DNA from: Botryllus schlosseri
Taxonomy: Eukaryota > Chordata > Ascidiacea > Stolidobranchia > Styelidae
Direction of reading: 5' to 3'
Assembly (NCBI GenBank): GCA_000444245.1
Contig: ATSW01012544.1
Location: 1-21,641, forward strand
Length of the DNA: 21,641 nt
The notes beneath the pieces are model-generated. The model saw only the letters and a list, made by a program, of their open reading frames with translations. It made no database searches and was not told the origin of the DNA. Position 1 is the first letter of the stretch, and the number at the start of each line of letters is the position of its first letter. Positions 1-10,752 of the stretch are shown piece by piece. Both the position numbers and the translations under genes were made by a program.

Positions 1-1111
1 GTCCGGAATTTCCCGGACATGTCCGGAATTTCACTGAAAAATCTGCGTCCGGGTGGAATTTTTAAAATATGCCTAAATGTCCGGAATTTTGAAGGCTTGA
101 AGCAGGCTCAAAAGTTTTTCGTAAATCAACATAAACAATATTATTTTCAAGCAGATTTATGCTATTCAAAATTGTTCTTCGTGCCGCGCGCGAGTTTGCA
201 ACGTATAAGGATATTAGTATGGGCAGTAGGGCACCAGGCACCACCGTCGCCAAAAAATGTAATCAAAATAAATATAAATAACCATCATTTACTGAAATAA
301 GTCTGATTGTAATCGCAATTATAAGCTACCGGTATTTTCCTAGAGTTGGTTAAGGCCAATTGGATGCTTCAATGATATACAGTGGCTCCAAATCTTGGGG
401 TCGTCCGCCTTTATCTGGAGATCGCGATGATGTTGAACGTAATCAGCTTCCTATGCCATGTGTACGTTTGGGCAAGCTGAATTTTTTTAGTAATCAGCTT
501 ATCAAGTTTTGAACTTTGCCACGGAACATTTTCAAGTGGGAGATGAGGTCGCGAGCATAAAAGTTTGGAAATCACTGGATGTGCAACCTGCTGGTGCATT
601 TTATAGTAGCCTGATATATCGAAGAATCAATATATCATTGACAGAATTCATACATAAAATATAACAGCCAAATGCATATAGTAAGTGCCCAATAAGTTAC
701 ATCGACTCCCGTATGGTGGGCCCAAGATCAGTGCTTTTTGGGCGGGAGGAGGGGGGGGGGAGAAAAAAAATGTTGTTTCGGACCTGATTAAAACACATAA
801 ACAGATAGCCGCACCGACCTAACTGTATAGCAGGGCTGTTAAACACAATCCTGACAGGCCAGGCACGGCCCGTCCGATGATTTCATCCGGCCCGTGGAGG
901 AATCTATTGCTAACCCTAGCAAGTAGCAATCACCAGAGCTCACATTACAGATGGCCCAATTCATGACCTATGTTCCACTTCATTCCTCGATGGGCAATGC
1001 TTTGCTAGTGTGACGTCATATTGACGGCCAATGTGTTACACCTCATTTTAAAATCCGCTAGGGGGCGCTAAAGAGTGTCCGGAATTTGCTTCACTAAAAT
1101 ATGGCAACCCT
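1..1111. mobile_element. Transposon with GTCCGGAATTT ends, left tip outside the window
   Basis: The first 100 bases carry repeated GTCCGGAATTT words (starting GTCCGGAATTTCCCGGAC). The far end at about 1075-1111 has TGTCCGGAATTTGCTTCAC followed by ATGGCAACCCTAA, whose complement TTAGGGTTGCCAT resembles the ...GGGTTGCCA... terminus that usually precedes GTCCGGAATTT in animal hAT-like repeats. The left terminus and any TSD would lie just outside the window. Another terminus at 831 sits inside, so the interior is composite. Positions 301-830 hold only short meaningless frames and a purine-rich run near 744-770. Confidence 0.45.
831..960 (+). mobile_element. Solo hAT-like terminus
   Basis: The sequence starts CAGGGCTGTTAAAC and continues with GGCACGGCCCGTCC and ATCCGGCCCGTGG, the CGGCCCG subterminal blocks common to hAT ends. 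No inverted partner (a GTTTAACAGCCCTG-like end) is visible downstream. It is a 5' end of unknown length, its right boundary is arbitrary, and it lies inside the region bounded by the GTCCGGAATTT ends. Confidence 0.4.
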
Positions 1112-1329
1112 AACATGATGCAACAACATCGCACATGTGGTATGGATTTGGACATGTATAGGCCTATATGTGGTAGCTTACGGTGTGAGTGTAGGCCTAC
1201 CATTCATTTGAAACCACAGAAATCTGGGCCTCCCATAATTTATCGAAAGATTGAGTAAAGCATGATTTCCAGTAAGTTATCTATTACAAATATGGCGGAA
1301 GAATGTACTGAATTAACCTTCATCTACAT

Positions 1330-1818
1330 CAGGGGCGGGCAACCTCTCCAGTCGGCTGGCCACAAATGAGAAAAGGAAGTACTTGGCGGGCCAGATTCCT
1401 GAATCGATACATTAAGCGCGTATCTAACCACCTGTACAAGGAATAATCGCATTTAATGTAAACTTTAAGTTTGAAGCATAGAGACTAAAGCCGTCTTCAA
1501 TGAATTTATTAACGTAATGTACTTTAGTAACTGTTGAAGTCAATGAGACATCTTAGGTCGATCAAATTTGTGTACAGGTTCTTTAAACTCTAGCTGAATG
1601 TCGGACACAAAGAAGATAACGAACTTTTATTTGCGTCCGAAAAAAAAAAGAATAGCCTACGGTCACTCAAATTTGACGTAGTAAGCAAGTAGTGGAGAAT
1701 TGCGGAAGACTGTGACCGCTGGCCACATTATCATTTAAGACCAAAAACTGTGTGCGGGCCGCTCAAAATCACGTCGCGGACCGGATCCGACCCGCGGGCC
1801 GTATGTTGCTCGTTCCTG
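1330..1818. mobile_element. hAT MITE (489 bases) with TSD
   Basis: The left end reads CAGGGGCGGGCAAC. The right end, reverse-complemented, reads CAGGAACGAGCAAC, 11 of 14 matching. Flanks ATCTACAT (1322-1329) and ACCTACAT (1819-1826) agree at 7 of 8. Subterminal GCGGGCC and CGGCCCGCGGG blocks are typical of hAT elements of the CAGGGGTGGGCAA type. It contains no coding sequence, so it is non-autonomous. Confidence 0.85.
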
Positions 1819-1826
1819 ACCTACAT

Positions 1827-2232
1827 CTATATCCATTTTCACGTATTGCCGATTTCCATTTCAGAATCATGCTACACAGGTGACAATGTGAATAAACTGT
1901 AGGGTCAAGAGTGGTCACTGAAGGCACAACATCTTCGTACTTCAAATCGTTGAAACAATGTGATGCGCAGCACATCCCTCGGTTTTGTGTGTTCACCACT
2001 CCAACAAAATATTTTAGACAATTTACCGTCAGACACCAGCGCACGGGACCAATCAGAGGTGATTGCAATAGTAATTTCCCCTTTGTCGTGAGCGAGGATT
2101 GTTAAGATTGGACAAAATCACCCAGACTCCAGAATCCCGCCTAAGCGGTTGGGGCTGTAGCTAGGATCCTCATCGCTATCCGTTCCGAGCCTTAACCGAA
2201 GTGGTCCGGACTTGAAGACGGCAACCTAGTAA
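1827..2232. other. Between elements; nothing firm
   Basis: Short open frames on both strands (1769-2068 minus, 1911-2105 plus) match no family I know. The stretch around 2140-2225 is unusually GC-rich (GCGGTTGGGGCTGTAGCTAGG, then CCGTTCCGAGCC) and weakly suggests RNA polymerase III box spacing, but not enough to call a SINE. Confidence 0.3.
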
Positions 2233-2496
2233 TAGAAGTGGTCAGGAACGAAGTACTTCTACTTTTCGAAGTACTTCAAGTAAATTTTGCCTGCTCGCAC
2301 TACTTCCTCAAGTAGTTATGATTTTAAAGTACTTCTACTTGACTATTTTCAGTTATTTAGACAAAACCAAGTCTAGAAAACTTACTTTTTTACTTACTTG
2401 TAAATCGCTACTTCTAAAGTTCTGCTTGACTAGAAATTTACAGCGTTACTTCTGCTTACACTGGAGTATCAATGGTGACTACTTTGACCACCGCTG
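2233..2496. mobile_element. AAGTACTTCTACTT-type repeat element
   Basis: The left part reads AGAAGTGGTCAGGAACGAAG, then AAGTACTTCTACTT words. The right end, reverse-complemented, starts CAGCGGTGGTCAAAGTAGTC and continues CACCATTGATACTC. That is clearly related to CAGAGGTGGTCAAAGTACTC at 10437, followed by AGAAGTAACG and AATTTCTA in both. The tips are inverted copies of each other (TGGTCA shared); flanking bases match at only 4 of 8. No coding content. Probably a hAT-type MITE of about 264 bases. Confidence 0.6.
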
Positions 2497-2504
2497 CTCA
2501 GAAC

Positions 2505-3758
2505 TCATAATGGGGCCTGGTGTAAAATTACCGTTCACCAATGACCATTGAGGTCGAACACCATATATACTAAACAAAAACAACCTCTCACCTAAATTGA
2601 CACATTCCATTCGGCATTAAAATCGGGTCGCATTTATAGGGAACACAATTTATGTCACGACTATACTTGGTTCTTTGGAGCAGCTCCGATCCGCGTTCTA
2701 TCACATCCGTTTTTATCAATTGCACAAGGCATTTCAGTCAATTTTCAGCTTTTATGAAGCTTCGGTGGCATTATTCGAATCACACCGTTAATAACGTTGC
2801 AAGCGACAGTTGGATCGCCCCTTTTCCCTTTTTTCCTGGAGGAACAAAATACGAAGTCTTAGATTACACCCATTCTTATCAGCTTTAATTACAGAAAAAG
2901 CAATCAGCGTTTCGTGTGTACGGAGAATCATATACGCAGTTACCCATTTCATATTAATGAACCATATTTGTTGCAAAATCCACGTATATTTTCACTTCGC
3001 GTATAAATAATGCTCATAATGGAGAATCGCCCTTTTTCGATCAAATAATTACTATAATCTAATACCCGGCAACATCAATCAGTGTCGGAATAGATACTGT
3101 CATCCTATCTATATATAGCTTACTTGGGTTTGTTGCATGTCTCGCGCATGAGGTCGAATTAATATGTTCCCACTCGCTACAATGTGTTACACCCTCTATC
3201 TATAACTGATATTTGATCAGGGATTATAGATATGCCTCAAACTCATATATCTACTCTGTATCTGCACTGGATCGAAGATACACCCACTCCACATATACCG
3301 ACAGCTTGCATGCTGTCCTACACAAGGATTGTCTCTATCCCTACATAATTGGTTGCATGGATTTAATGAATCGATATTTACGGAGGGGCATAGCGCCTAA
3401 GTGTGAATTGATATACACGCCCAGGATTCCAATCCGACGAAACATCGTGTTAATATAAGTCACTATATAATTTCCATAAATGTTTGTTTTTGGTAATATC
3501 ACATTGGAGAGTAGACCCGAATTATATAACTGAATGAAAATCAGATGGTTTGCCCATCATATGAAACCAATTACACGGCTTTGGGATTTATGGTAGATGG
3601 TGGTAAAAAATTATAACCCTTTTCTGTCGCGATCATATCACGCACCAAGCGATAAGGACACCGTTGCATATCTAGTGTGAAAATACCCTGTATACGTCCA
3701 TTTTTAGGTCTTGATACCGTCCAAAGATGATCGATTCTGCCGGATTTCGTCCAATGTA
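2505..3758. other. No gene or repeat recognised
   Basis: About 1.25 kb of AT-rich sequence. Frames at 2652-2888, 2810-3010 and 3213-3458 are short, overlap other frames and show no domain, signal peptide or splice context. It has no transposon termini, and the GGAGTC element begins directly after it. Confidence 0.4.
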
Positions 3759-3775
3759 GTGTGAAGCAGGGCTGT

Positions 3776-3974
3776 GGAGTCGGAGTCGGAGTCGGTGGAG
3801 TCGGAGTCGGAGTCGGGGTAATTTTCGCTTGATGGAGTCGGAGTCGGAGTCGGAGTCGTGAAAACTATAATAGCTGGAGTCGGAGTCGGAGTCGGAGTCG
3901 GTGGGAAAATACTGACTGGAGTCGGAGTCGGAGTTTGTGAGAATGACTATGACTTCGACTCCGACTCCGACTCC
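3776..3974. repeat. Left GGAGTC tandem array
   Basis: Runs of two to four GGAGTC hexamers repeat at about 40-base intervals, separated by AT-rich spacers that differ in sequence. The block closes with an inverted run (CGACTCCGACTCCGACTCC, 3956-3974), which could fold back on the forward run. It is the left subterminal region of the 3767-5840 element. Confidence 0.9.
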
Positions 3975-4065
3975 AACTTCTCTATCATGAAAACATTTGC
4001 TTTCAAAGAATTTTCAATATAATTTTTATGTACCAACAATCACTGTTATTATTAACCATACATAT

Positions 4066-4887
4066 CAGGTGCGGCCAGCCTGTGGAATGCAGGCCAAATT
4101 TAGCACACGAGAAGGTTAGGTGTGGCCTGCGAGGTAATTCTCGAAATTATTTATGACATCAGGTACAATTGCAACGCCAACCAAAATTTGATTAGCATGA
4201 CCACCAAATTTGATGATGACTAAAACAACAGTTCTGACGCATTGACGTATCCAGGGGCCAGCCACATTTATCCCAGATCTTCGTATATGACCATGAAGTA
4301 GAATATTTCATAGCAGATTTATTTGACTTGAAATTTTTCTCGGTACTTCGCCTGATTCATTGTCACTAGATTTCTTGCATTCAGTATTTGAGTCCCCTTC
4401 TGAAAATTACAGAATTGAGTCTATATATATTCGCAATTAGGAGATACGGCTTCGCTTGTGCACTCGCAGCGAGATCGTCGACAAAACATTTGCACAAATT
4501 GATAGAGGCATGTTCACTGATACCGTCGATTTTGCTATGTCTAAACGTCGCATAATCCTGTCCTTGCCAAATGAGCCCAGTGGTATACAGATGCGACCCC
4601 CAATGTATGTTAGCGACATATTTATTGATATAGCTATAGCCTAATTCAGTCGTTATCTTGCAAAGAAATTTCGCGCTTCGCGCGACCAGGGCCTGACTGC
4701 CCACTGCACAGTTGCATGACATATTGTTATCAATTTTAGAGCGTATTAATATAAGTCTTATTTGCAATGTTACCTAATTCGGTTCGCTCCAATCGACGAC
4801 TAAAAAAGGTTATCAACATTCCAGTTGCCCGCGCAATGGTTCGCAAATCTCAGGTGTCCTTTTCGCCGAAAAAGTTGCCCACCCCTG
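4066..4887 (-). mobile_element. hAT element nested in the GGAGTC element, degraded transposase remnant
   Basis: The left end reads CAGGTGCGGCCAGCC; the right end, reverse-complemented, reads CAGGGGTGGGCAACT. Flanks ATACATAT (4058-4065) and ATATAGAT (4888-4895) agree at 6 of 8 bases, as expected for an aged hAT duplication. A minus-strand open frame at 4381-4767 (128 residues) contains WGSHLYTTGL and a C-terminal stretch reminiscent of the end of hAT transposases, where GS-T-Y is followed by a CE-x-FS block; the match is weak and by eye. Two blocks (near 4559-4600 and 4625-4690) are shared with 14972-15835, so this is a family, not chance sequence. Confidence 0.65.
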
Positions 4888-5652
4888 ATATAGATAAAAT
4901 TAGACATTACTTGCAAATTACAACTCAGTTGCAGAGGGGAAGAAAATCGCAAGATGAGTTTTCGCGATTCAGTCAAAATTGATGCAATTTTTGGAATTAT
5001 ACCATGATACTGTGACAGAGACAATGCATCGGCTGGTTTTGTAAAATTGTAAAAATGATGTAAATATGACCAAACGGTGCTTCCCACGTGACAAAATTAA
5101 AAATATTTGTAGTGTAACTTAGCTGTTTGGGTCGAACAAATGATTAAGAAAGACTTCAAGTCCCAATCCTTGAATACTTGATTAAGTACATGTAGACTAG
5201 ACAAACTAGACATAGGCTATGGTCTTTGACTACTTAACTAAATTCCATTTATGACAAATGTCTATTATTAGTAGTAAGAGTGTTTGTGCTTGTAATCAGG
5301 ATAGTGTGCAATGACAAAATTAGTACGTTCAATCTCTTTATTAGTTGCTGACTCATATAACACAAGAGCTACAAATGGATTTTTTATTTACATTTTTATA
5401 TCTGCTATATTTGAATGATTCATACATTTCAGGATATTAGAGAGTCCATGTTATAAAAACTTGGATAAGGAAGGATATTTAACAAATCTTTATTTCATGT
5501 TAATTGCATAGTGGATAATTCGAGCTGTGCCACAATGAAACAATTTAGCATGCCACAGTTAATCATATGTTTGCATATGTTTAATGGTTGTATGATAGTC
5601 ATTCAACCGACAATGTGGCATATAATTTTCGAGGTAAATTGGTAATAATGCT

Positions 5653-5840
5653 GGAGTCGGAGTCGGGAGTCGGAGTCGGAGTCGGTACGTGTAAAGAGCC
5701 AGGAGTCGGAGTCGGAGTCGGAGTCGGTACATTTAAAGACTCAGGAGTCGGAGTCGGAGTCGGAGTCGGTATATTGAAAATGTGTGGAGTCGGAGTCGGA
5801 GCCGGAGTCGGTGGTAAAATTTACCGACTCCACAGCCCTG
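5653..5840. repeat. Right GGAGTC tandem array
   Basis: Four blocks of GGAGTC hexamers recur with a period near 42 bases (about 26 bases of hexamers plus about 16 of spacer such as TACATTTAAAGACTCA). The hexamers are on the same strand as those of the left array; only the last 18 bases (ACCGACTCCACAGCCCTG) are inverted. So the two arrays are direct copies bracketed by inverted tips. Confidence 0.88.
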
Positions 5841-6000
5841 GTGTGAAGGCGTCAATATCTGGCTACGGATGAATGCTTTTAGGCATAACCGATATCTCTG
5901 CATCCGTTGAGAGATGATGTTTCGTGCAGTCTTCTCAATGACTGCAATTAAACTTGGTTTTTGTGTTTGGTTATAGCCTACTGAATATAATTGTATAAGG

Positions 6001-6300
6001 CAGTGGTTCTTAACTTTTCTCCTTGGCAGCCCCTGCACTAGCAACATTTTGCTTCACGCTCCCTCCCCCTTGACGAATAAAGACAAATGTCCCATATATA
6101 ACACTTTGGCGGTATAGTTGAGACTATTGTCTTGTGATGAAACCCTTTATTTGAGATTAAACTCCATCGAATGTCATATGCTCCTTTAACTTGCTCTATT
6201 TATCTCGGCATATACATGATCCTTATGGATGATGTGCGTCCCTTCGTTCAAGAAAGACAGTATTAAGGGATGGTCAGGCCTATTCCGAAATATACCATAT
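6001..6300 (+). mobile_element. Solo CAGTGGTTCTTAAC-type terminus
   Basis: The sequence begins CAGTGGTTCTTAACTTTTC, followed by GGCAGCCCC and CTCCCTCCCCCTTG, the terminus type also seen at 10753 and 14001. No GTTAAGAACCACTG-like partner follows before the next element at 6317, so this is a fragment or an element cut by later insertion. The right boundary is arbitrary. Confidence 0.4.
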
Positions 6301-6316
6301 CCACATCATCCTAGGA

Positions 6317-7108
6317 CAGAGGTCGCCAACTCAAAACAGGTCGCGGGCCACTTTTCAAAATTCGTAGAGGCCGCGCGTCGCATGACTTCAATATCCATAT
6401 AAAAATAGGCAACGCAGTTTAACAACCACGTTTTGATAACTCTACGTCAGTAGTACTACGCTATGCTCTCTAACATGGGCGGCGGGCATAGTTACCCCAA
6501 CAGACATAATATTTTATTGAATTTTTTTATATTCATGAGTGAATTCCGTCAGTAATATTGGTGTAGTTTCAGATTTTAGTCTACTATCAAATATTTCGTC
6601 TTTCTCAGTCCATGTGATCAGATCGGCCGGTAAAGTCGATGCAGGGGGTGTCTTCGAAAATTTAGCGAAGTTATTAATGATGTGCTGCATCTTTGGGTGG
6701 GCCAATTGTTAGTAGTCCCCTTTGTTGCATTCTGCTTTTTCTTTATCTCCCATCTGGATTGTCAGTATAGCGGAAATATATTGGATTCACCCAAACGTAG
6801 GCTTACCAGAAACAAATTTGCTTCGCGATGAAGAGAACAGGATTACAAATTGATATTTCTTTATGGGACACATCATTTTCCTCTGCTGTTTACATCTGTA
6901 CTGTGGGGCTCGGATTACGCAGGACACTACTAAATTAAAATCGAAAATCAAGTCGCAATGAACTGCGCCTAGCTCGAAAAAAATTTCAAGAATAATTCAA
7001 ACCTCTCCTTAATTCGAGGGTCAATTCGTGAATTCAATTTGCATATTGACGGCCGCCAATACATCGTAATTCAATTAAGTGTCGACGGCCGCAAATTGGC
7101 CACACCTG
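6317..7108. mobile_element. Possible hAT element (792 bases)
   Basis: The left end reads CAGAGGTCGCCAA, followed by GGTCGCGGGCCAC. The right end, reverse-complemented, reads CAGGTGTGGCCAA, followed by TTTGCGGCCGTCG. The tips share 10 of 13 bases, but the flanking 8-mers agree at only 3 of 8. GACGGCCGC occurs twice near the right end (about 7048 and 7083). A 63-residue minus-strand frame at 6514-6705 is unassignable. The two ends may belong to different insertions. Confidence 0.4.
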
Positions 7109-9123
7109 GACTAAAGAATTGATATTGGGGTTAGCTACACACGGTATTTAATTTAAAATTATCTCCTCGTAGAGTTTGGCCTTTTGGAGAGCCCGGAGTC
7201 GTTTGTCTCGGTCTTGACAGTGGGGGGCCATTGCACGTCAATGCAATAGGCGCATTTATATCAGCAAATGCTTCCTCCATGGAATGATATTACTATCGCC
7301 GAATCCTTAAAAGCTAGTGAAGAATAGAAATGTTGGTGCACTCTGTCATAGGATATATTTTTCTCAATTGAAGAGATACAGTAGTGAAACCTAGGTCTGT
7401 AATCAGCAATTAGTTTGATTTCATACAAAACAAAAATATTAATTTTCGTGAATGCTTTTCTTTATCCATGTTAATTTTGTGAAATCGCAACCCAGTCACA
7501 GTTAAGATAGCCATATAGACGACGAGCGTGCCCGTTGTGCAACCACAGGTTACCTATGATTCTTCATCCTGGCTACTGATTAACACGAGAAAGCACAACT
7601 TTTAACTTTCAGGGCTGCGTGCGGTTCAAAGATTCTGCCCAAAAAGTAATCGCATTGGCTTCGTTTAAAAAGTTCGTAATGCTTTTATGATACTGTAATA
7701 CTACTTATACCCGCCAATACTTTCGGGTGCAATTGTTGCGAGGGGCTTTGAGTGGTCGAAGCAATACAACTTGCTGGAGCTCTCAAATTCAAACGTCCCG
7801 TCAAGTGGCTTACTACTGACTGCATTGCATCTACCACGCCCGACATGTCTAGCAAATAAGAAATATTGATGAGATCAATGCTTCCAAATAAGTCGTGTAA
7901 GTTAGTCTACATAGCTCCCTCTCTCGGATGTAATACTCGTACTCGTACATGTGATCTTATGCAGCAGAAAAGCATGCCAGTATGAAACTAAACCAGATCG
8001 GATCCAAAGTAAAATCGATTAATTTAGCATGTCTTTCACAACCTGGCAGATATTGAGCTTAAAAGGTAAATACTAGAAAAAAGTTTCGGAAAGTTGCCAA
8101 GTAAGTAGTTTGAAGAAGTATTATTATGAGTTTTACGGATCGTCTCAGATTTCTGCTGTTCTATAGCCTGTTTCGGGTTTCCGAATCGCCAAATGCATTT
8201 TTGCGTCTGAAGAAGAATATAACTATTAATGACGATGAAAGTATGTGCATTTTCCGACATTGCCATCTGTTACCGCCGTGCATGGTCAGGCACTTTACAA
8301 AATTGAAAGCGTAAAGAGTAAGATGTTTAGAATCAAAAATTCTGATGTAAATATAGTCTAACAACGTGTGCACTTGATGTGAGGAGTGAAAGTTGACACA
8401 AAGAAACAGTGCCCCGAAAAAATAGAAGTAGCTTGTTACTTCCCACTGTCCAGAGAGCGCATCTATCAAGTAGCACTCAACCTGCGGGTTAAATATATGC
8501 GCAGAAGAAGGAAGCCAATGGAAGGCAACGTATGCGGTTCCGACGCATTTCACTATATTTTGCATGTCCACATCGAAATACCCCTGCGACGTCAATATGT
8601 ATTAGTAAGTATTTATTGCTTTCGTGTGTTTTTCATTTCTGGGTATACGGCGGCCATGAAATACAACGATGGACAGCGATAGAACCACACTAATATATCG
8701 TAACATTGTGAAAAGTTCAATATTTATTATTTTCGTTAGCCCTGTTCAGGAACATTCGCAAACCGAAGAGACGAATGGCCACGTAAAAGAAGTAGCAAAT
8801 GACGACAGTGCTGAATATTAAATCGTCACGTCAGGTAATTGATTGGACAAATCAATGTCGCCTAGCGAAACAAACGAACGAGAGGCAGGAGACCGACGGG
8901 TGAATAAGATGACATTGCAACAATTGAATGGAAGAATAAATCCTGATAATTATCTTTACACCAGTCGGATTTGTAGATCCTAATATGTTTCATAACGTGG
9001 AATATATGGCGGACAGTCCTGTGTGAAGGACTGGAGATTCCAGAATTTTTCACTTGCGTTACACCATGCAGACGCATGTGGCTACGAAAATGAAGATAAT
9101 ATGCTCGTGCGTGTGGGGCTGTA
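7109..9123. other. About 2 kb without a recognisable gene
   Basis: The longest frames are 8161-8595 on the minus strand (144 residues, with hydrophobic and Phe/Tyr-rich stretches) and 8386-8682 on the plus strand (98 residues, basic). They overlap antisense to each other, have no domain I recognise and no clear splice context. At most one could be real, and I would not annotate either as a gene. No transposon termini were seen. Confidence 0.4.
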
Positions 9124-9131
9124 GGATGGTG

Positions 9132-9168
9132 CAGGGATCTTCAACCGGGTGTATCGTACACCCTAGGG
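9132..9168 (+). mobile_element. hAT-like terminus interrupted by a second hAT
   Basis: CAGGGATCTTCAACC, followed by GTACACCCT, matches the inverted end at 15835 (CAGTGCTCTTCAACC then GTACACCCT). It is cut 37 bases in by the insertion at 9169. Flanks GGATGGTG (9124-9131) and AGATAGTG (15836-15843) agree at 6 of 8, both differences being transitions. The two ends could bound one old element of 6.7 kb filled by later insertions. Confidence 0.5.
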
Positions 9169-10204
9169 TGGACCTGGGCAAAGTGCGGCCCGCGGAGCTA
9201 TTCTGAGCGGCCCGCGTGAAGTTTCTTTGAATTCAAAACATAAATCCTACTTTTTAATGTTGCTGCGTGGACAAAAACCATAGGCTATATAAACTGAACC
9301 AAAAATTCGTTTACTTTCAAGCCTGTTCGGTAATATGCCGCGATTACGCAGCCTGTACCTCACATGCGTATTGCGTACTCCAGATTCAAAATACAGTCAA
9401 TGTAGCAAATTATGTCGTAACAATTTAAGTCACAAGAAGTCACCAAACTGTCTGTGTTACCATTGACGCATTACACATTACTTGCATGGTTTGTGCTTCA
9501 AATTGTAACCCGATACGTTTCCAAATCAGTAATTGGTAAAACAAGTCAATCAGTGCTTTTGATTATCATCCATAAATGATGAACGGTCATGTCAAAAGCG
9601 AGAGCCGAAAGCTGAAATTCAAGGTAGGTTTGGAGCACTAAATATTTGTTTATTGAAGTCAGGGGTAAACCCATCTTTTTAGTAGTTAATGCTGAGCAGG
9701 TCGCCGTGTTAGAGGAATATAATTTAAGTCGCTGTCATGACAAAAACACGAAGATAAGCAGTCAGTCTAAGGAGCATGAATTTCAGAAGAACTGCAAGTT
9801 TCGCTCTACAGCAATAGGCTGTTTCGCCAAGATGCACATTGCACAGTGCACACATTGCACACTTCTCGGAAGACAGTGACCAAGACAATAGGCTTTGTAG
9901 TATCCCAAATCCATTTTAATGACTTTACAGAAAAACGAGGATAGGGGTTAAGAGCGTTCAAAATGTGTTATGTTTGACATTGTTTCGAAATATGACGGCA
10001 AATAAATATCATTATTGGTAATTAACCGTAACTCTCTCATTCCCTAATATCAACACCGCAGCATTTATTCAGTGTAATTCATTGCTTTCAATTTTGAAAT
10101 AAAAATTTATATGAATGAAAATACGGCTAAAATTTTTGACTGGGCCGCCAACCTATTTTCTGCTTCTCATTTAGCCATCGTGGAAAAATAATTGGCCACC
10201 CCTG
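9169..10204. mobile_element. hAT element (1036 bases), non-autonomous
   Basis: The left end reads TGGACCTGGGCAAAG, then TGCGGCCCGCGG and GCGGCCCGCG, the typical hAT subterminal blocks. The right end, reverse-complemented, reads CAGGGGTGGCCAA. Flanks CCCTAGGG (9161-9168) and CCCTTGTG (10205-10212) agree at 6 of 8 when the ends are aligned over 13 bases, though the outermost bases of the left tip have decayed. The frame 9646-9879 resembles nothing I know; no transposase core is visible. Confidence 0.62.
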
Positions 10205-10436
10205 CCCTTGTGTGCTCTATAACACTGGTCGACATGATTTTTGTTTTTTGGCCAAAATGATTACTATTAAGTCAATTTTCGTACGCTGATTACGAATATG
10301 AAGTCGATTTTTTTCTCTCACGTCAAGATTTTTTATAATCTGTGACTTAAAATTTTGCATTTAAGTGCTAAAAACAGCCTGTTTGGTGACGTATTCCTTG
10401 CTGTTTGGTCATGGCTATCACCATTGTGACGTCATC

Positions 10437-10570
10437 AGAGGTGGTCAAAGTACTCACCATAAGTACTCAAGTAGAGTTAGAAGTAACGGCGTCAATTTCT
10501 ACTCAAGTAGAAGTAGAAGTAACGGCGTCAATTTCTACTCAAGTAGAAGTAAAAGTAACTTTTTATGAGT
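10437..10570 (+). mobile_element. 5' part of the same AAGTAGAAGT family, with two perfect 36-base tandem units
   Basis: The sequence starts CAGAGGTGGTCAAAGTACTC and matches the complement of the right end of 2233-2496 over roughly 70 bases. Inside, a 36-base unit beginning AGAAGTAACGGCGTCAATTT occurs twice without a mismatch (10479-10514 and 10515-10550). No inverted right end was found; the sequence passes into another repeat at 10621. Open frames here are products of the repeat. Confidence 0.6.
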
Positions 10571-10620
10571 ATGTAAAAAAGTCATTATCTAGAGGCCTAG
10601 TTTTTGATATCAGTATCAAA

Positions 10621-10691
10621 TTATCAATATTTTCTTCCTTTCAAAACATCACAAGACCGCGATACAATGAAAAGATAGGAAGGCGTCGAAA
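10621..10691 (-). repeat. 71-base repeat shared with the right edge of the window
   Basis: Matches 21571-21641 over 71 aligned bases without a gap, with six differences (about 92% identity by eye). This copy lacks the AATAAA and poly(A) that the other copy has on its minus strand, so it is an internal or truncated piece of the same family. Strand is assigned from the poly(A) side of the other copy. Confidence 0.8.
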
Positions 10692-10752
10692 CGACTTGGA
10701 GTAGTCTTTGAAATCAGACATCAGACATCTGAAATCAGACCTCGGCCTAGGC

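Larger units (their letters stand above)
3767..5840. mobile_element. hAT-like element with GGAGTC-array ends and perfect 8-bp TSD
   Basis: The terminal inverted repeat is CAGGGCTGTGGAGTCGG, identical at 3767-3783 and, reverse-complemented, at 5824-5840. It is flanked by a perfect 8-base duplication, GTGTGAAG, at 3759-3766 and 5841-5848. Inside each end is an array of GGAGTC hexamers (3776-3935 and 5653-5811) broken by AT-rich spacers. The 2074-base length includes a younger nested hAT at 4066-4887, so the original element was about 1.25 kb. No transposase belonging to the outer element is visible; open frames through the arrays give Gly-Val repeats only. Non-autonomous hAT is the best call from the CAGGG terminus and the 8-base TSD. 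Confidence 0.9.

Noticed and set aside
2107-2232. tRNA-derived SINE candidate (GCTGTAGCTAGG and GTTCCGAGCC as A and B boxes)
   Set aside because: Boxes fit poorly, no poly(A) or TSD, no second copy in the window.
1031-3192. Shared 13-mer AATGTGTTACACC at 1031 and 3180
   Set aside because: No similarity on either side; a few such matches are expected by chance in 21.6 kb.
4456-4644. Plus-strand frame of 62 residues inside the nested hAT
   Set aside because: Antisense to the better supported minus-strand remnant shared with 14972-15835.
3776-5815. CRISPR-like alternation of repeats and spacers in the GGAGTC blocks
   Set aside because: Eukaryotic context, hexamer substructure, transposon tips and TSD explain it; no cas genes.
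5588-5872. Open frame with repeated Gly-Val peptides
   Set aside because: Produced by translating the GGAGTC array of a transposon end; no real gene context.
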